Shown: positions 26,807 through 35,926 of the stretch, piece after piece | Layout: every line of letters begins with the position of its first letter | How positions within the stretch are numbered: the first letter of the stretch is position 1 | DNA from: Bacillus piscicola | GTDB lineage: Bacteria > Bacillota > Bacilli > Bacillales > Marinococcaceae | Length of the DNA stretch: 64,000 bases | Assembly (NCBI RefSeq): GCF_022458745.1 | Contig: NZ_JAJJJF010000010.1 | Location: 56,457 to 120,456 of the forward strand | Direction of reading: 5' to 3' | Notes under the pieces: model-generated | The model's input: the letters and a program-made list of their open reading frames with translations, nothing else | What the model was told of the DNA's origin: nothing | Database searches by the model: none | Position numbers and translations under genes: made by a program

Positions 26807-28318
26807 ATGATTTTATTTTTTGATTTGTTACTAGCCTTATTTCCTTTACTTTTGGCAGTCGTTTGCTTACTCGTGTTGAAAGTCTCTAGTTTAAAAACGG
26901 CTGTCTATACTTATTTATCCGTAGTAGTAATAACGGTGCTGCCGCTTCGTTTTCAAACATCAGCCGACCATATCACAGCAGGTACCATAAAAGGAGTGTT
27001 GCTCTCGGTCATCGTCATTTATGTCGTGTTTTTTGGTCTTTTTTTATACAACTTACTTAGGCAGGGGGGCGCCCTTGACCAAATTTCCGTCACTTTCTCC
27101 CAAATGAGCAGTTCGCCGGTGGAACAAGCTATCTTGATATCTGCAGCGCTTGGGCCTTTTTTGGAAGCGACTAGCGGCTTTGGTGTGGGAGTGGTGATTG
27201 CGGCACCAATCTATTTGTCACTTGGTTTTGAGCCAAAGAAAGCGGCACTTCTGGCATTGCTAACGCAAATAGCGGTACCGTGGGGAGGATTGGCAATAGG
27301 TACGGTAGTCAATTCTGAGTTAACAGAAGTCCCCCTTCAGACTCTTGGAATCGCCAGCGCGTTAGTAAGTATTCCGTTATTCTATTTCTATACTGCCGTT
27401 GTTGTAGCGGTTGCCGGCGGTTGGAGGGCAGTTAGACAATACGCAGGTCTCATTGTTTTTATAGGTTCGACTCTTTCTCTTTCCACTCTTGCGGCTAACA
27501 TGTTCATTTCAACTGAGTTAACCGGCGCAATGGGCGGCTTGATTACGGCCATCTGCTTAATAGGGTATTGGCGTTTACAGTCACGAAGAAAACGGGGATG
27601 GAAGGAGGCGGCTGCTAGTGAACAGGCGCTTTCTACTAGAACGTTATACCGTTCACTCTTGCCGTATGCCGTATTGATTGGCTTTTTTATTATCTCTCAT
27701 TTGATCCCAAGGTTTCAGGCCTTTTTTCAATCTTTTTTGGTGTGGGAACTGCCTGCATACGATTTTAGGCTTGAAGTTCTTTACAGCCCAGGATTTGCAC
27801 TTCTTCTCGCATCTCTCGCTGCTGTGGGGGTGTATCGGCTCTCATGGAAAAAGGTACGATCCTGTTTCTTTGCTACAATCAAGCAGGCTTATCCGGTCAT
27901 TGTGTCAACCGTAGGGTTTATCGCGATGTCGTCAGTGATGGAAGAGGCGGGTATGATTGACTTAATCACAACGAATGCAGCTGCTTTCTTTGGATCCGCA
28001 TTTTTGGCTGTTTCTCCTCTTATAGGAGCGTTGGGTGGATTTTTGAGCGGAAGCAATACAGCTTCGAACGCCATGTTTGCTCAATTCCAACATTCAATGG
28101 CACATAAATTACATGAGCCGGAGATGTTGCTTGCGACATCCCAAAATGTTTCCGCTTCAAACGTGACGATGAGCTCCCCATCAAGGGTGGCATTGGTGGC
28201 ATCCATTACTGGGAACTCTGGCAAAGAAGGGGAACTGTTAAGAAAAATGCTTCTCGTTTCGATAGGGGCATTAGTTATTACAATTTTAGGTATCTTGGCT
28301 TGGTCCGTTTTTGTTTGA
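26807..28318 (+). CDS. lctP: L-lactate permease family transporter (LctP)
   Basis: This 503-residue membrane protein has about 13 hydrophobic segments and belongs to the lactate permease family (TC 2.A.14). Diagnostic parts are ISAALGPFLEATSGFGVGVVIAAPIYLSLGF near residue 100, LTQIAVPWGGLAIGTV near 155, and GALGGFLSGSNTASNAMFAQFQ near 405. It is expected to carry lactate or glycolate with protons. It is shorter than E. coli LldP (about 550) but in the range of Gram-positive members. The gene is flanked by terminators and is probably monocistronic, with a cre-like site before it. Confidence 0.9.
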   Translation: MILFFDLLLALFPLLLAVVCLLVLKVSSLKTAVYTYLSVVVITVLPLRFQTSADHITAGTIKGVLLSVIVIYVVFFGLFLYNLLRQGGALDQISVTFSQMSSSPVEQAILISAALGPFLEATSGFGVGVVIAAPIYLSLGFEPKKAALLALLTQIAVPWGGLAIGTVVNSELTEVPLQTLGIASALVSIPLFYFYTAVVVAVAGGWRAVRQYAGLIVFIGSTLSLSTLAANMFISTELTGAMGGLITAICLIGYWRLQSRRKRGWKEAAASEQALSTRTLYRSLLPYAVLIGFFIISHLIPRFQAFFQSFLVWELPAYDFRLEVLYSPGFALLLASLAAVGVYRLSWKKVRSCFFATIKQAYPVIVSTVGFIAMSSVMEEAGMIDLITTNAAAFFGSAFLAVSPLIGALGGFLSGSNTASNAMFAQFQHSMAHKLHEPEMLLATSQNVSASNVTMSSPSRVALVASITGNSGKEGELLRKMLLVSIGALVITILGILAWSVFV

Positions 28319-28383
28319 GATACTTAAAAGTGGATAAGCCAAATGAAGGCATAAGTTCCACGAATACCGTCCCAATACGTATA

Positions 28384-28424
28384 CTAACACCCTCGAATGC
28401 TTTGGCATTTCGAGGGTGTTAATG
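28384..28424. terminator. Hairpin between convergent lctP and methionine gamma-lyase genes
   Basis: TAACACCCTCGAA pairs perfectly with TTCGAGGGTGTTA, with an inner TGC-GCA extension. There is no long T-run on either side, but the position between convergent stops suggests termination in both directions. Confidence 0.6.
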
Positions 28425-28435
28425 CTGGTTGGTTA

Positions 28436-29614
28436 CTATACACGGGCAAGTGCCTGTTCAAGGTCTTCCCAAATGTCGGAGTCGGATTCTAGTCCGACGG
28501 AGAGACGGAGCAGTTGCTCGCTGATCCCCATTTCTTTGCGGCTCTTCGGAGGCACAGCTGAGTGGGTCATACTGGCAGGGTGTTGAATTAACGTTTCTGC
28601 ATCACCGAGACTGACAGCGATGTGGATGAGCTGCAGCTCATTCATGAAACGTTGAGCAGTTGTTTTGTCTCCGTTCAATTCGAAGCTAATTAAGCCGCCA
28701 AATTGCTCCATTTGCGCAGCGGCGAGATCATGCTGTGGGAAATTTGGGTCTCCTGGGTAATAGATGTTGTTTACTTTTGGATGGTCTTTCAATTGTTCGA
28801 AAACAGCCTGCGCATTTTCACAGTGGCGCGTCATACGCAGACCTAGCGTTTTGAGGCCGCGCATTAAGAGCCAGGCATCAAATGGTCCGAGTACGCCGCC
28901 CATGTCTTTTTGAGCAGATTGGCGGACACGGGAAATAAAATCTTTTTTTCCTACGGCCAGTCCGGCGACAACATCACCGTGACCGCCGATATATTTTGTC
29001 GCACTGTGCAGGACGACATCCGCTCCAAACTCAAGCGGCCGTTGCAGCATAGGTGATGCAAAGGTATTGTCGACGACACAATGAATGTCTCGTTTCCTTG
29101 CGATGGAAGTAGCAAGCTTAAGGTCCACCAACTTCATCGTCGGGTTGATTGGCGTCTCGATATAAATGACTTTCGTTTCAGGACGGATCCGGGAAACGAT
29201 CGCTTCTTCCGTATCCATTGGAATGAGATCGTAGTCAACTTGGAAGCGTTCCTTCAGCATATCTAGCAAGCCAAACGTACAACCATAGATCCCCTCAGAA
29301 ACAAGGATGTGATCGCCCGTTTTGACAAGTGATGTTAATACAGAGGAGACTGCCGCCATCCCTGAACTGAATGCAATGCCTTCTTCACCGTTTTCAAGAT
29401 CTGCGATTTTCTCTTCGAGTTCTCGAACGGTTGGGTTGCCGAGCCGGGAGTAAATGTAGCCGGCTTCTTCGCCGGCAAAGCGCTTCTCTCCTTGTTCCGC
29501 TGAGGTAAAGGAAAACGTTGATGTCTGGTGAATCGGCGGCACAAGACTGCCGTGATCACCTTGCGATGAATGGGTGCCGTGGATAAGACGTGTATCAAGT
29601 TCTTTTTTCTTCAT
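28436..29614 (-). CDS. Methionine gamma-lyase / cystathionine gamma-lyase family PLP enzyme
   Basis: This 392-residue gamma-family PLP enzyme (Cys/Met metabolism) has its PLP lysine at about residue 207 in HSATKYIGGHGDVVAG. SEGIYGCTFGLLD carries Cys112, equivalent to Cys116 of Pseudomonas methionine gamma-lyase. The C-terminal QHPASMTHSAVP and LLRLSVGLES segments also resemble that enzyme. Methionine gamma-lyase splits methionine to methanethiol, ammonia and 2-oxobutyrate; cystathionine gamma-lyase usually lacks this Cys. On this basis methionine is the more likely substrate, but homocysteine or cystathionine activity is possible. It is transcribed alone, with the ribosome binding site TGGAGGC and -10 TATAAT upstream. 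Confidence 0.88.
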   Translation of the reverse strand: MKKKELDTRLIHGTHSSQGDHGSLVPPIHQTSTFSFTSAEQGEKRFAGEEAGYIYSRLGNPTVRELEEKIADLENGEEGIAFSSGMAAVSSVLTSLVKTGDHILVSEGIYGCTFGLLDMLKERFQVDYDLIPMDTEEAIVSRIRPETKVIYIETPINPTMKLVDLKLATSIARKRDIHCVVDNTFASPMLQRPLEFGADVVLHSATKYIGGHGDVVAGLAVGKKDFISRVRQSAQKDMGGVLGPFDAWLLMRGLKTLGLRMTRHCENAQAVFEQLKDHPKVNNIYYPGDPNFPQHDLAAAQMEQFGGLISFELNGDKTTAQRFMNELQLIHIAVSLGDAETLIQHPASMTHSAVPPKSRKEMGISEQLLRLSVGLESDSDIWEDLEQALARV

Positions 29615-29926
29615 CGTGTTTGCCTCCAGACAAATTATTATACGTATGAATCAATTTTACAAGTGCTTTTCTAGATGAAATATTTCCTGAAAATCAAAAA
29701 AGCACTATATTATTTTTGAATCATTCGTATTTGAATCAAACTAGATGATAAACACGAACAGTATTTTTTTAATCTAGAAATGATTCGTTGAAAGCAGTAA
29801 AATCTGTTGTTGATTGTAACGGAAAGCGTCCACCTGCAGTGAAAATCAACCTTCTACACTATATACGAATAGTTCGGGTTCTAGTATCGGTATTTGCTCC
29901 TTTTGCACCAAAAAAGTACATGCTTC
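29615..29926. promoter_or_regulatory. Regulatory gap upstream of methionine gamma-lyase with repeated TGAATCA motifs
   Basis: On the minus strand a perfect -10 TATAAT (29638-29643) precedes the lyase; its -35 is weak. TGAATCA occurs at 29647, 29717 and 29732, with the inverse GATTC at 29782, and CTAGATGA occurs twice (29674 and 29741). These look like repeated operator half-sites. No open frame with a ribosome binding site is present. The downstream edge contains the end of the SNF2 gene. Confidence 0.4.
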
Positions 29927-32900
29927 CTATAATTCGAGTAGTTCGCGGATATCATCTTCGGATAAAGAGGTTAGGTTCGTCTCGCCGGATTGGATGACTT
30001 GGTCAAACAGTGCCTTTTTCTTTTGCTGAAGTGCTTGAATTTTTTCCTCAATGGTACCTTGGGAAATAAGTTTGATCACCTGAACGACGCGTTTCTGCCC
30101 GATACGGTGCGCACGGTCGGCTGCTTGGCTTTCGATTGCCGGGTTCCACCATAAATCGAATAAAATGACAGTATCGGCGCCGGTTAAATTCAAGCCGGTG
30201 CCGCCTGCTTTCAAGGAAATAAGAAAGGCATCATGCTTACCACTGTTAAACTGCTCTGTCATTTGCAGACGGTCTTTGCTTGGAGTGCTTCCGTCCAGGT
30301 AGAAAAAAGACAGCCCCTCTTTTTCCAGTGCTTCTGATATAAATGCAAGCATCGTCGTGAACTGAGAAAAAATAAGCATTCTTTTCCCGCTTGCCTTTGC
30401 CTCTTTGAGAAAGACAATTAGTTCATCGAGCTTACCGGAGCCACCGTCATAGTCTTCGAGAAACATGCCTGGGTGGCAGCAGAGTTGTCGCAGCCTTGTT
30501 AAGTTTGCCAAAATATTCATCCGGTTCTCTTGAAAGGTGCCGGTCTTTAACTGCTGGGCGGTCTCGTTCTTAATTCGGTTTAAGTAAGCGACATACGTTT
30601 CACGCTGGTTTTTTGTTAGCTCGCAATGAAGTGTTGACTCAATCTTATCGGGCAGTTCGGTCAGCACTTCTTTTTTCGTCCGTCGTAAAATAAAAGGTGA
30701 GACACGGTGCCGGGTTTGATCGGCAGATAAGGCTTTAAACGATTTGATATCAGGAAACAATCCGGGCATTAACACGGCAAACAACGACCAAAGCTCATCA
30801 ATACGGTTTTCAATCGGTGTCCCGCTCAGAGCAAATACTTTTTCTGCCTGCAACTGTTTCACTGCGCGGAAGGTCTTGGATGTATGATTTTTAAGCGCTT
30901 GGGCTTCGTCCAGAATTAAGCCGTGGAAGGTCACCTTCTCATAAAATTCGCTGTCACGACGGATAAGCGGATACGAGGTGATCAGTATATCGACCCCCTC
31001 CAGATTAGCTGCCTGCTGTTCGCGTTCCGTCCTGGAGCCGTGCACCAACTGGACGGTAAGACCGGGGGCGAACATTTTTGCCTCTTTTTCCCAATTAAAG
31101 ATCAGGGAAGAAGGGGCAACGACTAGAAAAGGTGGAGCATCCGGGCGTTCCTCTCTTTCCGATAAAATATAAGTGAGCGTCTGGATCGTTTTTCCAAGAC
31201 CCATATCATCGGCTAAAATACCGCCAAATCCGTACAACGATAATGCTTTTAGCCATTGAAAGCCTCGTTTTTGATAATCACGCAAATTTCCGTGCAACGC
31301 AGCAGGCACCGCGGTCTCCATTTTTTCCGGTGAGCGGATGTCTTCCAGGAGTTTCTCGACACTGGCCGCTTTGTTCCACTGTCTCCCTGTGTTTAAATAC
31401 TTATCTGCTTGGAACGCTTTGTAAGCAGGAAGACGGAGTGTGTTGTCCTGCAAGTCGGCGGTGCTTACTCCTGTTTCGGTCAAGAAATCTTGTAAGCCGG
31501 TCATTATATCGTCGTCAAGCGCAATAAAACGCCCGCCATCTGTTTTATGATAGCGTTTCTTTTCTTTTAAAGAGATCATCAGGGCATGTAGTTCCTCTTC
31601 ATTTAAGTCATCGGTCTGAAAGGATATATCAAGCCAGCTGAGGCTTTCGTCTAAAGCGGATTCAATGTTAAACGAAGAAGCAGGGACGAGCAAATTTTCT
31701 ACCTCTTGGGTCATGAAAACATCTGCCTTTTCATGCAGCTCAGGTAAAATGGAGGTAAGAAAATAAAAAACAGCCGCCTCGTCTGTAATCGTCAAAGATT
31801 CACCGTTCCAATGAAATCCTGCTGTTTCGATAAGCTGCCGTAGTTCTTCTTCTTTGCGGGTGTCACGGGCGATGATGACGTCCTCTTCGGAATAATGCCT
31901 ATCCTCTGTCACGGCATGCAAGGAATGGGGTCCGTAGACGAAAAGTGGATCGGCGGTCAGTGCATCCTCTTTTTTGTCTAAGTAGATTTTGGCCTGCAGG
32001 GGATGTTTCTCCACACGCTTGCCCACTTTGTCTTCCACGCGGAGACGCCCTTGCGTCTGCAGCGTGGGAACGAGATTCGCATATACTTGTTCTACGTCCT
32101 TTTTTTCTAAGTGCAGCCTGCCTTTTGGTGTTTTCATCAGCAGTTGGTACAACCTCGCCGTATCGGCATCCGCTTCCGTCAGCTCATATAATCGGTCGTT
32201 CCAGTAATAAAAAGAGGTCAAGCTGATTTTGCGTGGCGGATACTCAAAGGACGAATATGTCAAATAATAGTCACGATCCTCTTTGTGAAGTTGAAAAGAA
32301 CCCGGCCACTCTCTTTTTACTGTTAACGGGAACGAGTATCCGGCAGCAGGTTTTACATTCACGTCACTGCATGCAAGCAAGGATCGGAGCAGTTTTTCCG
32401 CTGCTACGGGTGGAATGGTGATCGCATTTTTAATGTTTACCTTTGAAAAAAAGCTGATCTGCCGTCCTGTCCACTTTTGGGTTTGGAGCACTTCCTCTAG
32501 CTGTTGAATGACATCAAGATCCTGATTTTCCACATAATGGTAGGTTGGGTCAAACGTGAAGGTTTTCGTGATCGGAAGAAGCGAGCGTTCGCGGATGGCC
32601 GCAAAAAAACGCGCGGGCTCTTTAACGATGAAACGTTTGCCAATTCCGATCTTCAATTCCACAGAAAAGAACAATTCTTTACGCTGTTCGTAGTCGGTAT
32701 GAAAAATGAGATTATACTCGACTTGGAGAGGCTCGCCTATCGTTTCTACTGCTTCGGAACGGCCCGCAAAATAATCTAGAAATAACTCTTTCACAGGTGC
32801 GGTCATTCTGCTTTCATGGTTTGGGGAGGAGGACCGCACTGGTTGTCTTAAAGGCGCATTTTGAACGGGAGAAAGAGTTAACAGAAGTGCCGCGATGTGC

Positions 32901-33151
32901 TTGCAAATATCCATACCCCCCTCATAGGCAGGACAGGAACACTCGCACTCCTGCAGGTCACCGTCTTCATGAAAAAGCACTCCGGTGCTGTAACGCTTTG
33001 TACCAGTGACGTAAGCCGTCACCCTTGTATGAGAGCCGGCTCGATTGTGGCTGGTGATTTCGACTTTCTCGTTCATCCAGTAGGGAAGGGCACGTGAATA
33101 GATCGTATCCCCCGCCAGCCGGCGTATTTTATCTTTTGTTAAATAACGCAA
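29927..33151 (-). CDS. SWIM zinc-finger SNF2-family helicase (DEAD/DEAH)
   Basis: This 1074-residue SF2 ATPase acts on DNA-protein complexes. A SWIM zinc finger is near residue 70 (CECSCPAY...CKH). After a middle region of about 500 residues come helicase motifs: Walker A ILADDMGLGKTIQT near residue 635, DEAQ box LILDEAQALKNH, motif III ALSGTPIENRIDELWSLF, motif IV-V LIFSQFTTML and LKAGGTGLNLTGAD, and motif VI QAADRAHRIGQKR. Bacterial proteins with this layout are linked with RNA polymerase recycling or chromatin-like remodelling; the exact role is not settled. The ATG follows a purine-rich AGGTGG sequence. Its neighbours give no operon context. Confidence 0.93.
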   Translation of the reverse strand: MRYLTKDKIRRLAGDTIYSRALPYWMNEKVEITSHNRAGSHTRVTAYVTGTKRYSTGVLFHEDGDLQECECSCPAYEGGMDICKHIAALLLTLSPVQNAPLRQPVRSSSPNHESRMTAPVKELFLDYFAGRSEAVETIGEPLQVEYNLIFHTDYEQRKELFFSVELKIGIGKRFIVKEPARFFAAIRERSLLPITKTFTFDPTYHYVENQDLDVIQQLEEVLQTQKWTGRQISFFSKVNIKNAITIPPVAAEKLLRSLLACSDVNVKPAAGYSFPLTVKREWPGSFQLHKEDRDYYLTYSSFEYPPRKISLTSFYYWNDRLYELTEADADTARLYQLLMKTPKGRLHLEKKDVEQVYANLVPTLQTQGRLRVEDKVGKRVEKHPLQAKIYLDKKEDALTADPLFVYGPHSLHAVTEDRHYSEEDVIIARDTRKEEELRQLIETAGFHWNGESLTITDEAAVFYFLTSILPELHEKADVFMTQEVENLLVPASSFNIESALDESLSWLDISFQTDDLNEEELHALMISLKEKKRYHKTDGGRFIALDDDIMTGLQDFLTETGVSTADLQDNTLRLPAYKAFQADKYLNTGRQWNKAASVEKLLEDIRSPEKMETAVPAALHGNLRDYQKRGFQWLKALSLYGFGGILADDMGLGKTIQTLTYILSEREERPDAPPFLVVAPSSLIFNWEKEAKMFAPGLTVQLVHGSRTEREQQAANLEGVDILITSYPLIRRDSEFYEKVTFHGLILDEAQALKNHTSKTFRAVKQLQAEKVFALSGTPIENRIDELWSLFAVLMPGLFPDIKSFKALSADQTRHRVSPFILRRTKKEVLTELPDKIESTLHCELTKNQRETYVAYLNRIKNETAQQLKTGTFQENRMNILANLTRLRQLCCHPGMFLEDYDGGSGKLDELIVFLKEAKASGKRMLIFSQFTTMLAFISEALEKEGLSFFYLDGSTPSKDRLQMTEQFNSGKHDAFLISLKAGGTGLNLTGADTVILFDLWWNPAIESQAADRAHRIGQKRVVQVIKLISQGTIEEKIQALQQKKKALFDQVIQSGETNLTSLSEDDIRELLEL

Positions 33152-33505
33152 CGTGAAGCCACCTCCGCGTAAACATGCATAATGACCATTTTAACATAAG
33201 ACAAAAGTGAATTTCTTCTAACTGCTTCGATAAAAAAGCGAACACATACGATGGTGTTTGATTGGGTGGTTGGTTTTGCGGCTGGTTTGTGGTAAAATCC
33301 ATATGTTCATAACGGGCGGCTTTTGGGAGGGACGAAAGCCATTTGCATGTCAGGAAGGGCAGGCTGCGTCTGTTTTAACGTGCCAAGCGAGAAGATGGAC
33401 AGCATTGCGAACGTCCAATTGTCACGTTGACGGAACTTGCAAAAAGAAAGACAGGAATGATCATGCTTCAGCTTGAAAAAGATAGAAAGAAGGGGAAACA
33501 AAACA
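33152..33505 (+). promoter_or_regulatory. Promoter and long leader of the SulP gene
   Basis: TTGGTT (33270-33275), 17 bases and TAAAAT (33293-33298) form a plausible SigA promoter. About 200 bases of leader follow, with a perfect hairpin GGCTTT/AAAGCC (33316-33338 region) and a further ACGT-type stem near 33412-33430. No known riboswitch consensus was recognised, and no terminator T-run is seen. Codons in the leader do not form a convincing gene. The first 100 bases of the gap are the divergent upstream region of the helicase. Confidence 0.4.
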
Positions 33506-34951
33506 GTGAATACTGCAACAATAAAAAAAGATTGGTTTGGAAACATTCGCGGTGACGTACTCGCCGGGATTGTCGTCGCCTTAGCCTTGATCCCGGAAGC
33601 AATTGCATTTTCTATTATTGCCGGGGTGGATCCGATGGTTGGTCTGTATGCGTCATTTTCGATGGCGGTCGTAATTGCCTTTGTCGGCGGACGACCGGGG
33701 ATGATTTCAGCTGCAACCGGGGCAATGGCGCTGTTGATGGTGACGCTGGTTGCCAACCACGGGCTGGAATACTTACTTGCGGCAACTATTTTAACAGGCG
33801 TCCTGCAAATTATTATCGGGTTCAGTAAATTGGCACAATTGATGAAGTTTATTCCGCGCTCTGTTATGGTTGGATTCGTAAACGCGTTAGCTATCTTAAT
33901 TTTTATGGCTCAGATTGAACATTTTCAAGGGGAAGGCTGGATGATGTACGCACTTGTTGCCTTGACCTTATTTATTATTTATCTATTCCCAAAAGTAACG
34001 AAAGCGGTACCGTCGACGCTGGTTGCAATTATCGTTGTGAGTGCGCTCGCGATTTTCATCGGGGCAGATGTGCGTAATGTAGGAGACATGGGGGCTCTTC
34101 CTGATACACTTCCTGTCTTTCTCCTGCCGGAAATCCCGCTTACATGGGAGACACTAACGATTATTTTCCCATACGCACTGGCTCTTTCGGTTGTCGGGCT
34201 GTTGGAATCTCTCTTGACGTCCTCCATTGTGGACGACATGACGGATACAGACAGTGATAAAGATAAAGAATGCCGCGGCCAAGGTTATGCGAATGTTGTC
34301 ACAGGGTTCTTCGGTGGAATGGCCGGCTGCGCCATGATTGGACAGTCTGTCATCAATGTGAAATCAGGCGGCAGAGGACGGTTATCAACCTTTGTTGCCG
34401 GGGTGTTTCTTATGTTTCTGATTATCGTGCTTGGCAATCTAGTAGTCCAGATCCCGATGGCCGCTCTCGCTGGTGTTATGATCATGGTGTCGATCAGCAC
34501 GTTCGACTGGAATTCACTGAGAATGCTCACGCGCGTGCCAAAGAGTGACTCTGTGGTCATGCTTGTGACAGTTACCACGGTCGTTATCACGCATGACCTG
34601 TCTAAAGGGGTGTTTGCTGGTGTGCTCTTAAGTGCGATTTTCTTTGCGGGTAAAATTTCGAAAGTGAAGATAACCGAACACGTCGCCGGCTCCCACAAAA
34701 CATATGAAGTGGATGGCCAATTATTCTTTGCCTCTGTCACTGACTTCATGGCGGGTTTTGATTTTAATGACGATGTCAGCCATGTAAAAATTGATCTTAC
34801 CAAAGCTCATATCTGGGATGATTCGGCGGTAGAAGCGATTGAGAAAGTGAAAGCGAAGTTTGTCCAGAAAGAGATCGAGGTATCCATCAGTGGACTAAAT
34901 AAAGAGAGCTCACAGCTCATGAAGAGGTTGAACGGCTTGTCCGGTCATTAA
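33506..34951 (+). CDS. SulP-family inorganic anion transporter with STAS domain
   Basis: This 481-residue SulP/SLC26 carrier has N-terminal residues [29 protein letters not shown], the family signature, then about 10-12 helices. A cytosolic STAS domain of about 80 residues follows at the C-terminus (DGQLFFASV ... [21 protein letters not shown]). Members take up sulfate, bicarbonate or other anions; substrate cannot be fixed from sequence. In an alkaliphile a sodium-coupled bicarbonate or sulfate uptake role is reasonable. GTG 33506 is chosen because AAGGGGAA lies at the right distance; the longer TTG start at 33473 has none. A universal stress protein gene follows, a common SulP partner. Confidence 0.9.
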   Translation: MNTATIKKDWFGNIRGDVLAGIVVALALIPEAIAFSIIAGVDPMVGLYASFSMAVVIAFVGGRPGMISAATGAMALLMVTLVANHGLEYLLAATILTGVLQIIIGFSKLAQLMKFIPRSVMVGFVNALAILIFMAQIEHFQGEGWMMYALVALTLFIIYLFPKVTKAVPSTLVAIIVVSALAIFIGADVRNVGDMGALPDTLPVFLLPEIPLTWETLTIIFPYALALSVVGLLESLLTSSIVDDMTDTDSDKDKECRGQGYANVVTGFFGGMAGCAMIGQSVINVKSGGRGRLSTFVAGVFLMFLIIVLGNLVVQIPMAALAGVMIMVSISTFDWNSLRMLTRVPKSDSVVMLVTVTTVVITHDLSKGVFAGVLLSAIFFAGKISKVKITEHVAGSHKTYEVDGQLFFASVTDFMAGFDFNDDVSHVKIDLTKAHIWDDSAVEAIEKVKAKFVQKEIEVSISGLNKESSQLMKRLNGLSGH

Positions 34952-34954
34952 AAA

Positions 34955-34991
34955 AAGTGCGTCCTTTACGGGGGACGCACTTGCTTTTTTC
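34955..34991 (+). terminator. Terminator after the SulP gene
   Basis: AAGTGCGTCC pairs perfectly with GGACGCACTT across an eight-base loop, followed by GCTTTTTT. Confidence 0.9.
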
Positions 34992-35051
34992 GCTCATTTC
35001 CCACACGATAGAAAGAAAATGTAGTCTTATGAAAAGAGGTGCAAGTTATTT

Positions 35052-35471
35052 ATGTATCAGAATGTACTGCTTGCGGCTGATGGCTCAGAGAATTCATATC
35101 GTGCCGCCGACCATGCAATCGGACTCGTAAAAGGCGAAAAGGACGCCCGTGTTGATATCATTTATGTTGTCGATGGTTCTGCATCTAAGTCTGATGTCCT
35201 GCAATATGGTAATAGCCATTTAATCGACCACAAACGAAAAGAAAAATTAGCGCCTATTGAAGAAAAGTTACAGGAGAATGGCCTATCTTACGATGTTCAT
35301 ATTGAACACGGGGAACCTGGACCGACCATTGTCAAATTCGCCAACAACAGCGACTATGACTGCGTCGTTCTTGGGAGCCGCGGCTTGAGCCAGCTGCAAA
35401 CAATGGTACTCGGCAGCGTCAGTCATAAAGTAGCAAAGCGAGTCGAATGTCCTGTGATGATCATTAAATAA
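35052..35471 (+). CDS. Universal stress protein (UspA family)
   Basis: This 139-residue alpha/beta protein has the N-terminal NVLLAADGSENSYRAADHA and the ATP-binding motif G-2x-G-9x-G(S) in GSRGLSQLQTMVLGSVSHKV near residue 108, so it is of the ATP-binding UspA/UspFG type. The C-terminal CPVMIIK is the usual last strand. It lies after the SulP gene but behind a terminator, so it likely has its own promoter. SulP-Usp pairing suggests a regulatory link to anion transport, not proven. Confidence 0.93.
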   Translation: MYQNVLLAADGSENSYRAADHAIGLVKGEKDARVDIIYVVDGSASKSDVLQYGNSHLIDHKRKEKLAPIEEKLQENGLSYDVHIEHGEPGPTIVKFANNSDYDCVVLGSRGLSQLQTMVLGSVSHKVAKRVECPVMIIK

Positions 35472-35480
35472 CAACTTGAC

Positions 35481-35520
35481 CAAGAAGGGTCGGGAGAGCA
35501 TGTCTCCTGACCCTTCTTGT
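35481..35520. terminator. Bidirectional hairpin between usp and the small membrane protein gene
   Basis: CAAGAAGGGTC pairs with GACCCTTCTTG, extended by GGGAGA/TCTCCT, giving a long, nearly perfect stem between convergent genes. T-runs are weak on both strands. Confidence 0.6.
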
Positions 35521-35545
35521 GCATCTTATTGTTTCTTACCGCTTA

Positions 35546-35809
35546 TTAAACGGTGGGTTTGTGGCTTTGAGAGCGTAAGAGTAAGTCTATGAAGCTGCCG
35601 GCAATCATTCCGAGAAACAACTCTTGAATATTCAGCGTTCCTTCGGCAATACCATACAGGAACCCTATGCCACCAAAAATAATCGTATAACGGACGCGTA
35701 CAATCGTATTAAAATAAGGAAAGGAGGCTTGCAGACTCTCCATGAAAAATGGAGAAAAGTAAACGGCAGCGATCAATACTGCAATTATGACAAATAACAC
35801 GTTCATCAT
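35546..35809 (-). CDS. Small membrane protein of unknown function
   Basis: This protein of about 87 residues has two or three hydrophobic segments (residues 3-20, about 42-60 and 65-80) and a short polar tail. I do not recognise a family. The ribosome binding site AGGGAG (35815-35820) favours ATG 35809 or 35806 over the GTG that overlaps it at 35815. It lies about 120 bases downstream of the nhaC stop on the same strand, so co-transcription with the antiporter is possible. Confidence 0.6.
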   Translation of the reverse strand: MMNVLFVIIAVLIAAVYFSPFFMESLQASFPYFNTIVRVRYTIIFGGIGFLYGIAEGTLNIQELFLGMIAGSFIDLLLRSQSHKPTV

Positions 35810-35926
35810 CGTCACTCCCTGGTTCAGTTATCGCGCTTTACCAGTTCAGCCGGTAATACTTGCCGACCGATCAGGCTTTTACGTATAACCTCTGTCTCCT
35901 TTCCTCATTTCCTTTCTATCTAATGT

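Noticed and set aside
33258..33476. 72-codon open frame before the SulP gene
   Set aside because: It spans the likely SulP promoter and leader and has no ribosome binding site.
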